Shown here: piece by piece, positions 34,928-45,299 of the stretch
How the letters are laid out: every line of letters starts with the position of its first letter
Position numbering within the stretch: the first letter of the stretch is position 1
Assembly (NCBI RefSeq): GCF_035046485.1
Contig: NC_085138.1
Span: 368,035,238-368,099,237 of the forward strand
Source of the DNA: Aedes albopictus
Lineage: Eukaryota > Arthropoda > Insecta > Diptera > Culicidae
Length of the DNA: 64,000 bases
Direction: 5' to 3'
Program-made: the position numbers and the translations under genes
The notes under the pieces: generated by a model
What the model saw: the letters and a program-made list of their open reading frames with translations, nothing else
The model's database searches: none
What the model was told of the DNA's origin: nothing

Positions 34928-35735
34928 CTTGACCCATCCGGGTCACAGTGCTCAGTTGGACACACTGACCAACTCCGATCTAGAATTGGATTTTAGACCT
35001 TCTTTTGATCCATCCGGATCTACGTCCAATGAAGCGACGACCAACTTTTCCGTTTCAGGTCTTAAGTTGAATTTCTTGAGCCGTCCGGGTCGCAGTGCTC
35101 AGCTTGGACACACTGACCAACTCCGATCTAGAGTTGGATTTTAGACCTTCTTTTGATCCATCCGGATCTACGTCCAATGAAGTGACGACCAACTTTTCCG
35201 TTTCAGGTCTTAAGTTGGATTTCTTGACCCATCCGGGTCTCAGTGCTCAGCTTGGACACACTGACCAACTCCGATCTAGAATTGGATTTTAGACCTTCTT
35301 TTGATCCATCCGGATCTACGTCCAATGAAGCGACGACCAACTTTTCCGTTTCAGGTCTTAAGTTGGATTTCTTGACCCATCCGGGTCGCAGTGCTCAGCT
35401 TGGACACACTGACCAACTCCGATCTAGAGTTGGATTTTAGACCTTCTTTTGATCCATCCGGATCTACGTCCAATGAAGTGACGACCAACTTTTCCGTTTC
35501 AGGTCTTAAGTTGGATTTCTTGACCCATCCGGGTCGCAGTGCTCAGCTTGGACACACTGACCAACTCCGATCTAGAGTTGGATTTTAGACCTTCTTTTGA
35601 TCCATCCGGATCTACGTCCAATGAAGTGACGACCAACTTTTCCGTTTCAGGTCTTAAGTTGGATTTCTTGACCCATCCGGGTCTCAGTGCTCAGCTTGGA
35701 CACACTGACCAACTCCGATCTAGAGTTGGATTTGA
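34928..35735. repeat. 148-bp satellite array, about 5.5 monomers
   Basis: Each unit contains cttgacccatccgggtc, agtgctcagcttggacacac, tgaccaactccgatctag, ttttgatccatccggatcta and cgacgaccaacttttccgtt. Equivalent positions fall at 35095, 35243, 35391 and 35539, exactly 148 bp apart, with only scattered substitutions. It is more GC-rich than the 181-bp array it adjoins and unrelated to it in sequence. The frame is not maintained across units. Confidence 0.93.
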
Positions 35736-35739
35736 CAAA

Positions 35740-37050
35740 TTAGACTTTGTATACTTTTCGAACAACAATCGTGGCCGACATTTTTTACTATAAATGACGC
35801 TGTTCATTTAATACAGATTTTTTTTTTGTTAAACATAATTCAAGTCATTTCATAAGTTAAAGCACTTACATGTTCTGAGGTAGGCATTTCATTGAGAAAT
35901 TCATCTTGATGCCACCAAGCCCATTAAAGCATCCAATTATTCTAAACAATATTTCTTCGGCATTTCTCTAATACGGTTCAATGAAATTTATCTCAACATT
36001 ATTTATTTTTCGTCAGATTCATATTTTCAGGAATTTTCAATCGCAAAATCTACACTATATTATGTTGAATCGTGAATACCTTAATATTTTTAATCAAGCG
36101 ATTAGCCCAGAAAAACTCGACAATTCTGAAAATGATGTAGATTACTGGGGATTACATGAAATTCGACTGCATACCACAAATAAATTTAAAATAATTTAAA
36201 AACTCGTCAAATAAAAAAAACACATTTTCTTTAATTTTAAGTCTTGAGTTGTACGGTCGCTTCTCATACCTTGCAGTAGATGTCAAAACAACATTAAATT
36301 TGATCGGAGAAATAGTAGTAGACGAATATTATTCAGAACAGAGGAACTCTGTTTGCAAAAATATTGTTCGTTGTGAAGATTTATAGATTCCGACGCAGAA
36401 AAATGATTAGGCTCATTTTCAGCGTAGGTGCATTATAAATGTTTGTTTACAATACAAAACTATCACCAAATGTGTACCTAACAACACAACGTAAAATATT
36501 TACCAGGACGTGGTCTGGTTTTATATCTGTGGCCCACGCAACTAATTTACGTGCAGGATTCTAAACGTATCACCGCAATATCTCTCACCTTTTTTTTTGT
36601 CCTGGATCACAATAAAAATCAATATAGAAAATCAATATAGAAAATATGAAAAATTACCTGTTCGAAGTCATAGATCTATGAAATAAAACGATAAACACAG
36701 ATATCTCAATCTCCTTCAACTTCATTCACATCATTCGGAACATCTCTATTCTCAGATCTCTATTTATCACTTTATCTCTGTGTCCAAACATCGGCACTAT
36801 GCGCGTAGTCGCACTCGTCTTGAAAACAATAAAATAAGACACCTTCGCTCCCCGGGTTGACTGAGGTTCGAAACTCACACCAAGGATCGCAAACGAAATC
36901 ATCAACACAACGCTTCACAACCGACACCATTTTCCTGCTGCCGTCTCCGGAGGCATGCTCTTCAACTCGGGCACAAGGCAAACACCACTTCAACAATCCG
37001 CCCTTCACTGGAATTCCACACTTATTTTAATAAAACTTTCCACTTCATAA
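35740..37050 (-). other. Non-satellite interior of the LTR element, with a 78-codon frame
   Basis: This AT-rich stretch lies between the satellites and the 5' LTR. Just after the primer site on the - strand, 37008-36772 is an open frame starting MKGGLLKWCLPCARVEEHAS with several cysteines and ending in a stop. It is placed where gag normally starts and may be a gag or leader remnant. I do not recognise a domain in it. The remainder (35740-36770) shows no coding signal. Confidence 0.4.
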
Positions 37051-37067
37051 CCTACCGTCATGCGCCA
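37051..37067 (-). other. Primer-binding-like site of the LTR element
   Basis: On the - strand, one base after the LTR, the sequence TGGCGCATGACGGTAGG starts with the TGG complement of a tRNA CCA end. The tRNA is not identified. Its position opposite the polypurine tract supports - orientation. Confidence 0.6.
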
Positions 37068-37068
37068 T

Positions 37069-37460
37069 TGTAGGATTTCACTATCAAAAGTAAATAATAA
37101 ACACCATTTCTTTTTCCAATTTATAAATATATTTTTTATCACTTCTAAAACACTCCATTCACTACAACATCATTCTTGAAACTCTATCCTATTCAACTCG
37201 CTCAATCGTTCATGCCAATCCTCTTTCTCTTTCTTCCCTTTTCTCGTTCTACTTCGTCACGGTCTCTTTCCTTTTCTCCCGTCAATCAGCGCTCAAGCTG
37301 AGAGTAGCATTTCCAAGCTCGCTTTTCGGCTGTCACAAGCATTGAAGTGGGATTTCGGTATGCATGCAGTTTCCCAACGCACACACTGATAGAAATTGTT
37401 ATGTGTCTTCCAAATTGTCATTCATTTAAATTTTATGATTATTCACGCCCTACTTCTACA
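37069..37460 (-). repeat. 5' LTR of the satellite-bearing element
   Basis: This is a 392-bp copy, identical to 25671-26062 except at 37186. It is followed immediately by the GCGTC target duplication at 37461-37465, and then by 5' UTR of the CR1/L2-like host element. Confidence 0.93.
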
Positions 37461-37594
37461 GCGTCCAGCGACGTAACTTGACTCAAGTAATGTTACAATG
37501 AATGTTGATTGAACGGTTGATTAGTTTTTCCAATGTCGTAGGCGATTTTCTGCTTAGCAGCTGAATGATGAGTAGTAAAGATGCACCAGTGCTG

Positions 37595-38960
37595 CCAGAG
37601 TTTTTCAATATTGGAATTCGCATTTAAACAATGCCCTTTGGGTGTGCAATAAGGCCTTGGGGAAAACCTGAGGGCTGCGACCAGACATGAAAAACTGCAT
37701 CTACGCAGCAATATTCCGGCCAAAAATTACATATGCTTCACTTGTATGGTGGCCTAAAACAATCGAGGTAACCGCTCAAAAGAAGCTTGGCAAGCTTCAA
37801 AGACTTGTATGTATTTCAAATACAGGGGCAATGAAAAGCACACCATCTGTTCCATTAAATGCTCTTCTCAATATGTTACCATTGCATCAGCGGCAAAAAG
37901 TGCCCTGCAGTTTCTGCGTCACAATTAACTGCTAGAAGGTGATCTAGTAGGACAGACATTTGAAGATCGTCAAAGACTTCGATTTAAGCTCAAATATTAA
38001 AACAGTAGAGGATTGGATGATTACGAAGATCAACTATGATGTTTCCTTTAAAGTGGTTAAACCAAGCCGCTATATTTGGGAAGCAGAAATTTAAGCCATA
38101 TTAGGGTGTGTTAATACTTGTCTGAGGAGAAATTACAGGTTTGCAAAAATCAGCATCTTTTCAAACAGTCAAGCTGCTCTGAATGCGCTAAAGGCATTCA
38201 CGTGACAGTCCAAGCTAGTGTGGGAATGCATTCTTTCTCTGAAGGAGTTGGCCATTAGGAACGAAGTAACATTATACTGGGTGCCCGGCCATTGTGGAAT
38301 TCAGGGAAATGAAAACGCCGACAATTTCGCCAGACAGGGTGCAACATTGGGCTTCATAGGCCCTGAACCATTATGTGGTGTTCCTGAGTGTACTCGTAGG
38401 ATGAAATTAAAAACATGGGAAATGTCTATGGTAGAATCCAGTTCGAATAGCACGGATACATCCAGACAAGCAAAAAGATGTTAAAGGCCTAGAGCAGCAA
38501 AAGCCAGGACTATGCTAAATTTGAACAAGAGAGACCTGGGGGTAATAACGGGCCTGATGACCGGTCACTGTCCCAGTAGGTACCATCTATACAAGATTGG
38601 AAAAATCCAATCATCTGAGTGTCGTTTTTGTCAAGGTGAAAATAAAATCACTATACATTTACTCTGCAGCTGGGGAGTGCTGTTCAATCAAAGGTTGTCA
38701 ATATTTGAAAAAGCGTGATTGGAGCCCTTTGAAATTTGGCGAAGTAATCCCAACAGGGTAATAGACTTCATTAAACGAGTTGTGCCTATTTGGGATCAAG
38801 TGATTTATCAACCAATGTCCATCACAGCTCAATTGTGGCAGGGTAATCGATGAGCACCAAATTAAATATGGGTCATACCACAATATTCCTAAATAATGGA
38901 CGCAGTGTTTAAAAGCCTCTACAGATGAGGGATGAAAAAAAGTAAAGTACTCTCAGGATT
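37595..38960 (+). pseudogene. LOA-type ORF2, C-terminal RT and RNase H part, plus 3' end (broken)
   Basis: This continues the element at 18970-21125. Reading starts at WNSHLNNALWVCNKALGKT, then a TGA where Trp is expected, and GLRPDMKNCIY...ITYASLVWWP, the conserved RT tail of LOA/Jockey elements. An RNase H segment follows with WVPGHCGIQGNENADNFARQ (38278-38337). Then comes the Cys-containing C-terminus TGHCPSRYHLYKIG...CRFCQG. Several frameshifts and stops are present (37935, 38484, 38718). The 3' UTR ends near gatgagggatgaaaaaaa at about 38940. Confidence 0.82.
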
Positions 38961-38989
38961 CAGGATAACGTCGACGGAAAGGTCATGAG

Positions 38990-40630
38990 ATTCAACACCC
39001 CACCCCTTCAAAAACCACAGTACAATCCGGAATAGCGCTGGAAAGGGTCCAGGTAATGCGCCAATGGACAAAATTTAAGTATTTGGAAAACGAGCTGTCG
39101 AGGGTCGGGGCTGTGCAGGTTAATATCCCTTATCTCAGGAATGCAAAATGGTCACTTTTCCGATTTTTGTCTGTCTGGTATTTTACCGCAAAAGTTCACT
39201 GTTGTCACTGTTTTTAAAACAACCAACATTCCATCATCTCTGCAAACTGTAGAGTGTAGACTTACTCACTCTGTTCAATGACCATACGCCACCGCAAACG
39301 GAATCCATAAAAACGGTAATCGGAGACGAATACCTTACCAGTCGCGCGCGCGCGAGTATCCTCCTTTTCCAATCCATTTGCAGCTTGCACTTCCTCAAAC
39401 AGAAACCCAAGCCAACACACAAAACTTCCGAAGGATAATTTTATCCTCGTGCGCGCGCGCTCACTCAGTACAATTTGTTATCCTACCTCCGCGTGTACTC
39501 CACTTCTCATTTCTCCACCCCTGAATCCCTCGTAGGAGGACAAGGAAGCAGGAACAAAGTCTCAATGCGTCTTGTGTTGAGCACCCATTCATAATGCGCG
39601 TCGTCCGATGGTGATGATGCTGCTGTGAGCAAACGAAACGGAAATCTCCATTCAATCATCATCTATAGACGTTCGTCTTCGGTCCAGTTCAATAGGCAAC
39701 AACAAAACTGAGGGACTGGCTGGTGGAAACCAGAAATCAAAACTGGCATTCCGAGACCCTCCCATGGCAGTTAGATCCTTTGGACGACGAACGGACGTAG
39801 GTACGTACCTCTAAGATGCGAATCGAGAGTGGTAACAATATGGCATTATTACGACATTTATGCTTCTTAAACTTTGCACAATGCAATGAAGGAGGTCTTT
39901 TACGGGCGAAGGGTGCGTGCGAGAGGTGAACACGAGCCAGATCTTAGGTTAAGGCTGAGACCCCGACAGGGCCCGACCCGACCCGACGACGGCGACGAGG
40001 ACGACAGCTTACACGGGACTTTGGGTCAACTTATGAAACCGAAGATGCTCAATTTTAGCGCTGTTATGATCGCCTGCCGTCTTTTGCTGCAAATCGGAAG
40101 GAAGGATCCGATCGAAGGGCAAAAAATCTTGATCATTTAAGATATGGGTTTTGATGACTTGGCGAAATCGTGCGCGCGCGCGTACTCGCACACGCCATCC
40201 ATTCGTTGAGCTGAGCGAGCGTAATCTCAAGAGGGCTGTTTGCTTTCTTTTTATCGAGGTTTGGATTCTGGAAGAAAAAAAACGTATCAATAGAATTCGA
40301 TTGTAATTTCTAGAGTCACTTTGTTACGCATCCATCTGTCACATTTTAGACTCCCAAAAAAGAAACGAACTTCCATGCGTAGATGATTAATGGTATCGGT
40401 ATCGTTTTAAACCACAGAGTTGTTTGTTTTTCGCCTTCAAGTGAAATTGCGCCAAGTCACTACTGCTGGCATCAGGGATCCCACTCATTTACGGGGTTCG
40501 CTCTTTTCGAACCAGTTTGATTCGTTTTTATGAGTTTTTCTTTAACCGTAGAGCAATTGGACGGACGGTCAGCCGTCTGGGTTTTGCGTGCCGATTTCGA
40601 TTAGACCCTTTCTGCCGCTCTGTTGGCGCG
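38990..40630. other. Uncharacterised, partly GC-rich DNA with CG/GC dinucleotide runs
   Basis: This region is single-copy-looking. Short gcgcgcgcg runs lie at about 39340-39355, 39450-39462 and 40170-40182, and cgacccgacccgacgacggcg near 39970. Open frames of 60-90 codons on both strands (for example 39874-40140) have no domain features. The composition would suit 5' regulatory DNA of a gene to the right, but I cannot define one. Confidence 0.35.
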
Positions 40631-40634
40631 TGTC

Positions 40635-40805
40635 ATGGGAAATGCAAGTAGCACAATCGAGGAAACTCCAGATGGTTCATTACCTACTACTGCAAATGTG
40701 CGTGTGCTAGACTTGGAAAGCTTGTTCCGTAATGGGATTTGGTTGCTTGTGGTAAAATGTGTGGGGTCCTGCGCTGATGGTGACTTTGAAGGAACTGGTC
40801 AGTAG
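40635..40805 (+). CDS. Candidate short coding exon with N-myristoylation-like start (MGNASS)
   Basis: The only ATG of this frame (40635) has G at -3 and G at +4 and opens a 56-codon frame starting MGNASSTIEETPDGSLPTTA. Met-Gly-Asn-Ala-Ser-Ser fits the consensus for N-terminal myristoylation. A GT at 40729 (ttccgtaatg) could be a splice donor, making this the first coding exon of a larger gene whose remainder lies beyond the transposons to the right. I do not recognise the protein, and a chance frame is the main alternative. Confidence 0.22.
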   Translation: MGNASSTIEETPDGSLPTTANVRVLDLESLFRNGIWLLVVKCVGSCADGDFEGTGQ

Positions 40806-41034
40806 TGGTCGATAGCAATTGGCTTGCGCCTTAGACTGTTGACCTGTTTTGCATAATTGCATTCGGTGCGTCCGGAGTCGTCGGTAATAGCGGAAGCGAA
40901 GGCGACCGAGGAGGGTTCGGTGATTTGACAAGTGGAATTGACTCATTGCCTTTTTGGTGAATATTTTTTTGTTCATGTTGATGGATGAGATTCAGTCGAG
41001 TATCCAAAGACGTGTAATAGGTAATAATCGATAC

Positions 41035-43940
41035 CACGGTGTGCCAAAAACCGTTATTAACAAATAAAAATGTCCACCAATGTGGCACCCGTCATTCGAA
41101 AGATATACTATCCTAGTATCCACTCTGAAAATTTGAAAATCTTTCGTCGAGGGAAATTGAAGTTTTTGCCATTTGAGCATATTGGGTTATTTCTATAGGA
41201 TTTTCTTATATGAGTAAATATGCACATATCGTAGTTCTATGGCCATTTATAATTTCAACCCAAATAAACATTAGTTTTTCAAATACTATCCAACGAATAT
41301 GATATTTAGGCAAAGTTTCTGCAAATTTGACAACATTTTGTTAAATTCCTTCCTTTGAGATTCCTCTCAAGTTACAGTTATTTGAATAATTTACTCTATT
41401 TTCCTAAATTTTACTTATAATCACTATAATCCAATTATTTCCATGCAACTATCAAACCCGTATATGTCATCAGAGCAAAAATGTTATCCTTTTCAGAAAT
41501 TAGTATTTAATATGCGTGATTTTTGATCCAATTTGCGATAAGTTGCAACCATTCTATTGATGGGTTTGATAATCACAACGGTATGGGAGCTTAAGACGTT
41601 TGTAAAATAAATTTTAAAAGTGTATCTTTCGAGTATCTTCTTACGAGCTGGATCTGAGCTATGCAACGACTGAAATTTCATCAATCATATGAAATCCTTG
41701 CGTACGTTTATATACGTACGGTTTTATGTATAAACAAGTGATTTTTTATAAACACTAATAGATTTATTATGTGTTATTAAATTGTACTTGAAATGCAATG
41801 TGAATGCACCGTTTCTAATGATCGGAAGTTTAAAAGAAGTATTATATTCCGGTTACTGAACAAAAAGATAACTTTGAATTAGATACGACAAGAAGCACAA
41901 TAGCTCATCATTTTGAAGTATACGAAAATTAATATAAATTGTTTATGCAATTTTCAACCTAAATGTCAAACACAGGATTATATGTATTGTTCCATATGTA
42001 TTAGTTTGGGACACGGTTATATGGGCATAAATGGTAAAACTCTCGTTCCTGTATACTTTTTGAGTGCCATTTTGCCCTCATATCAACTGTGCAAAATTCC
42101 AGCTCAATCAAAGAAACTATATTTTAGCGCCCGTATTTTTTAAATGTTCATACTATTCAGTATTAGAAGAATTTACTTCTTCAACGAAAATAGCCCCTTG
42201 ATTCCTAAAAATGAATGATGTGACCTCTGAAGAAAACTTCACGAGAATTCAGACCTCCGAAAACCGCAAAGCGATGTAATGTTCGTTAAAAAAAACATAA
42301 AGCCTTACCCGATCAATAAAATGATGATATATTATTATTTTTTGTTAATCCTTACATGTTAAACGGCGTTGCCATGCTATTCGGTTTTCAGTCAATATCT
42401 TTTTCCACATGCCTTAGATCGATTTGCGGTGTTCAGAGGGTTGATTCCTCGTCAAATTTTCTACAGAAATCATTCATCAATCTAATTTTTAGGAATTAAG
42501 ATGCCACTTGTGGCGATTTTTCTTTGAAAAGGTGATTGTTCCCATAGTAAATTGTATGAAAACTTAAAACGGCTGGCGTTAAAATATAGTTTCTCCGATC
42601 CTGCTGAAATTTTGCACAGTTTATATGGGGCCAAAATGGAACTCAAAAAGTGTGCAGAAGTGAAATGTCTATTTCTACTCATGCTAATATATATTGTTGT
42701 TGTTACAATTTCAAACACCTCATGGCAGTTGTTTAAGGGTGTAAATATGATAATCTCATAATCTCACTTAATTTTTGATGAATTGGAGTTGATACCCAAT
42801 ACCATAAGCTATAACTCTAATTATCTGATGGAAATTTTTTTTTTATTCTTTAAAAAGATCGGTTAACATGGAGAAAGACACGTTTTTACTCTTTTATAAT
42901 AGACAAAAAAAATATTTTAAACATGTGGTAGATTTTCTTCCTAACACTTTTTCAAATTATTTTATAAATGTCTTGAATTCTTAAGCCAGCGTGACTATCA
43001 AACCCAGCAATATAATGGTTTAAAATTTATCGCATATATGCCCAACAATCACGTATATTCAATACAAATGGCTAAAAAAATGTTTTGATGACGTATACTG
43101 CCCCCACTCGCATAACTGTCCCATTTGACTTTTCATCACTTTTGAGTTAACGTTATGAATAGTCATCATTTTCGATGTACTTCCAAAAACAATAATAAAC
43201 AATATGATTTTTTATGTCAATATGTGAAAAAAATACCAAGTCATGAGCGTCCCATATCAAAAGTACCCGCATAACAGTCCCATCATGGATTTTTGTGTTA
43301 CGTAACACAAAACTGAACAACTTTGTAGTGATTGTAATATTTTTTACAGTTATATATTCATGTGCAAAGCAATCTGTGAAAGTTTCGAGATGATCGAAAT
43401 ATTCTTCAAATTTTGGCGATTTTTAAAAGTTTTATATGGAAACAAGTTTTCAAACTTCAAATGCTGTTTTCTCAATTCCTACTTTTTGCAAATGGGACTG
43501 TTATGCGAGTGGGGGCAGTATACGGGTTTGAAACTTATATGTAAGTAACTGAATTATAGGTAACATATTAGGGAAATATGTTGGGATATCAGAGTAAACT
43601 ATTCAAATTACTGTAACTTGTGATTTCTCTAACAAAATGTTGTCAAATTTGCAGAAACTATGCTTGGATATCATACATGTTGATAAGTATTTGAAAAACT
43701 AATGTACATATATTTGTTGAAATCATAAATAGCCGTAGAACAACGATATGTGCATATTTACTCATATATGAAAATTCTATAGAAATAACCCAATATGCTC
43801 AAATGGCAAAAACTTCAATTTCCCTCGACGAAAGATTTTCAAATTTTCAGAGAAGATACTAGGATAGTATATCTTTCGAATGGCGGATGCCAATTTGGTG
43901 GACATTTTTATTTGTTAATAACGGTTTTTGGCACACCGTG
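41035..43940. mobile_element. Transib-like non-autonomous foldback element, 2.9 kb, with 5-bp duplication
   Basis: Arms of about 400 bp (41035-41440 and 43540-43940) are inverted repeats, almost perfect in the outer 50 bp. Termini read CACGGTGTGCCAAAAACC, and the 5-bp word GATAC flanks both sides (41030-41034, 43941-43945). A CAC-starting heptamer-like tip with 5-bp duplications is characteristic of the Transib superfamily. The 2.1-kb centre is AT-rich, contains another foldback (about 42000-42690), and has no transposase-like frame. Confidence 0.68.
42000..42690. repeat. Foldback nested in the Transib-like element, relative of 44272-44977
   Basis: The left arm has cctgtatactttttgagtgc, atatcaactgtgcaaaatt and aactatattttagcgcc. 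The right arm has the complements (gcgttaaaatatagtttctc, aattttgcacagttta, gaactcaaaaagtgtgcag). Arms are about 150 bp. The same blocks recur in the element at 44272-44977. A target duplication is not clear here. Confidence 0.65.
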
Positions 43941-44049
43941 GATACGCTTAAACCTCTGTTTTACCTTTTGCATGCAAGCCATACAGCACCAGTTCTTAAG
44001 AAAATATGAAACAACGTACAAGAGTTGGAGCTTGAATTGTATTAACCCT

Positions 44050-45285
44050 AGCCCAGCTGAGTAAACTGGCACAGCTAGCCAATAAGGTATGCCGTACGAA
44101 GCTTGAGATCCTAGAACTGAGTGAAGTTCGTTGGTTGAAATCTGGGGAACACAGACTGGCATCGGGTCAAATTTTGCTATACTCTGGCCTACGAAGCAAA
44201 TACGCTTCTCGTCACCGTGGAGTTGGTTTCCTGCTCAGTGGTCACTCCGACGCTGCACGGGAAGTAAGTACTAGCCTGGTACACGGTTTATATGGGAAAA
44301 TACAAAAAATGGAAAAACTCAAGTTCCTGTATACTTTTTGAGTTCCACTTTGGTCCCATATCAACTGTGCAAAATTTCAGATCGATCGGAAAAACTATAT
44401 TTTAGCGCCCGCCATTCTTAGTTTTTCATACGATTTACTATGGGGAAATTTTACTCCTGCAAAGAAAAATCGGTAGGAGTCACCCCTAGATCCCTAAAAA
44501 TAAGTCGACGAATGATTTCTGTAGAATACTTTACTAGGAATCAGACCTCCGAACACATCAAATCGATGCGGCGTTCGGGGAAAAAGTTATTAGGCCTCAC
44601 CCGGTCGATAAAATAACGAGATTTTATCATTTATTGTTATTCCTTACATGTTAAACAGCGTTTGCATGCCATTCGATTTTCAGTCAATAACTTTTTCCAC
44701 ATGCCTCAGATCGCTTTGCGGTCTTCGGAGGGTTGGTTCCTCGTAGAATTTCCAACAGAAATCATTCATCGATTTATTTTTAGGGGCTAAGGGGCAACCT
44801 GTGGCGATTTTTCTTTGAAAAAGTGATTTTCCCCATACTAAATCGTATGAAAACTTAAAATGGCTGGCGCTAAAATATAGTTTCTCCGATCGATCTGAAA
44901 TTTTGCACAGTTGATATGGGTCCAAAATGGAACTCAAAAAGTGTACAGGAGTAAAATGTCTTTTTGTGTCCCACGCTAGTAAGTACCTATTAATGAGAGG
45001 AGTATTGTAGCCAGATTCAGAACACTAGTGCGAAACCTTACGAATACCCAATGTTACGCGCCAGCCGATGCTACCGAAATGCAACAATAAGAGAACTTTT
45101 ACAGCAAACGGAATGCTGTCGTGAATAGTGAAAGGCTTTCCGTCGAGAAGCTGGTAAACAGTGCTGCAGATATTTCGGAAGATGAACGCGTAGAAGGTCA
45201 ATGATGCGCCATCAAGAACGCTTCCATCGCCTCCACCGGCGAGAATAATATAGGTGAGCTTCGTACTCAGAGAAAGCATTCATTT
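44050..45285 (+). pseudogene. RTE-like endonuclease fragment, split by a foldback
   Basis: Before the insertion the + strand reads AQLANKVCRTKLEILELSEV, RWLKSGEHRLASGQILLYSG and RGVGFLLSG. After it, at 44987, it reads PINERSIVARFRTLVRN, TQCYAPADATEMQQ, a stop, and ENFYSK. This is the N-terminal half of an APE-type endonuclease of the RTE kind found in many insect genomes. No RT follows; the sequence breaks off at about 45285 against an oppositely oriented relative. Confidence 0.7.
44272..44977. mobile_element. Foldback DNA element with 9-bp target duplication (MULE-like)
   Basis: The 9-bp word agtaagtac flanks the element at 44263-44271 and 44978-44986, and removing the insert rejoins an endonuclease reading frame. 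Ends are tagcctggtacac on the left and the complement of agcgtgggacac on the right. The arms carry the same blocks as 42000-42690 (ctgtatactttttgagttcc, catatcaactgtgcaaaatt, aactatattttagcgcc). A 9-bp duplication with long arms fits Mutator-like elements, though that assignment is tentative. Confidence 0.7.
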
Positions 45286-45299
45286 AATTTGTTTTGTAT

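Larger units (their letters stand above)
25671..37460 (-). mobile_element. Young LTR retroelement with satellite-filled interior and no gag-pol
   Basis: Two 392-bp direct repeats (25671-26062 and 37069-37460) begin TGTAG, end CTACA, and differ at one base (25788 C, 37186 A). The 5-bp word GCGTC precedes the left copy (25666-25670) and follows the right (37461-37465), a retroviral-type target duplication. Orientation is -: a purine run sits at the inner edge of the left copy and a TGG-starting primer-binding-like site at the inner edge of the right. The 11-kb interior holds a 181-bp satellite (26380-34865), a 148-bp satellite (34928-35735) and about 1.3 kb of AT-rich DNA. No protease, RT, RNase H or integrase signature is visible on either strand, so it must rely on another element's proteins. 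Confidence 0.9.
21126..37590 (-). mobile_element. CR1/L2-like non-LTR retrotransposon, apparently full length, itself split by an LTR element
   Basis: On the - strand the element runs from about 37590 (5' end), through 5' UTR, is interrupted by the LTR element 25671-37460, and continues with ORF1 (25469-24424), ORF2 (24382-21678), a G-rich 3' UTR and a poly(A) tail seen as about 18 T at 21126. It sits inside the LOA element: LOA coding text ends just left of the T run and resumes just right of 37590. A possible target duplication is cagaattttt on the left against cagagttttt on the right, with one mismatch. The PHD-finger ORF1 and RT motifs fit the CR1/L2/Daphne group. Confidence 0.75.

Noticed and set aside
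26380..35735. CRISPR-like array
   Set aside because: The repeats are contiguous long monomers without unique spacers, and the sequence is eukaryotic.
25671..37460. LTR element read on the + strand
   Set aside because: A purine tract and a TGG-starting primer site both occur in the right places only for - orientation; on the + strand the inner flanks are pyrimidines on the left and no purine tract on the right.
39340..40182. Z-DNA-forming regulatory element from gcgcgcgcg runs
   Set aside because: The runs are only 9-12 bp and scattered; no adjoining gene is established.
41035..41075. Functional recombination signal with 12- or 23-bp spacer and nonamer
   Set aside because: The heptamer-like tip is clear, but A-rich sequence at nonamer distance is uninformative in this AT-rich element.
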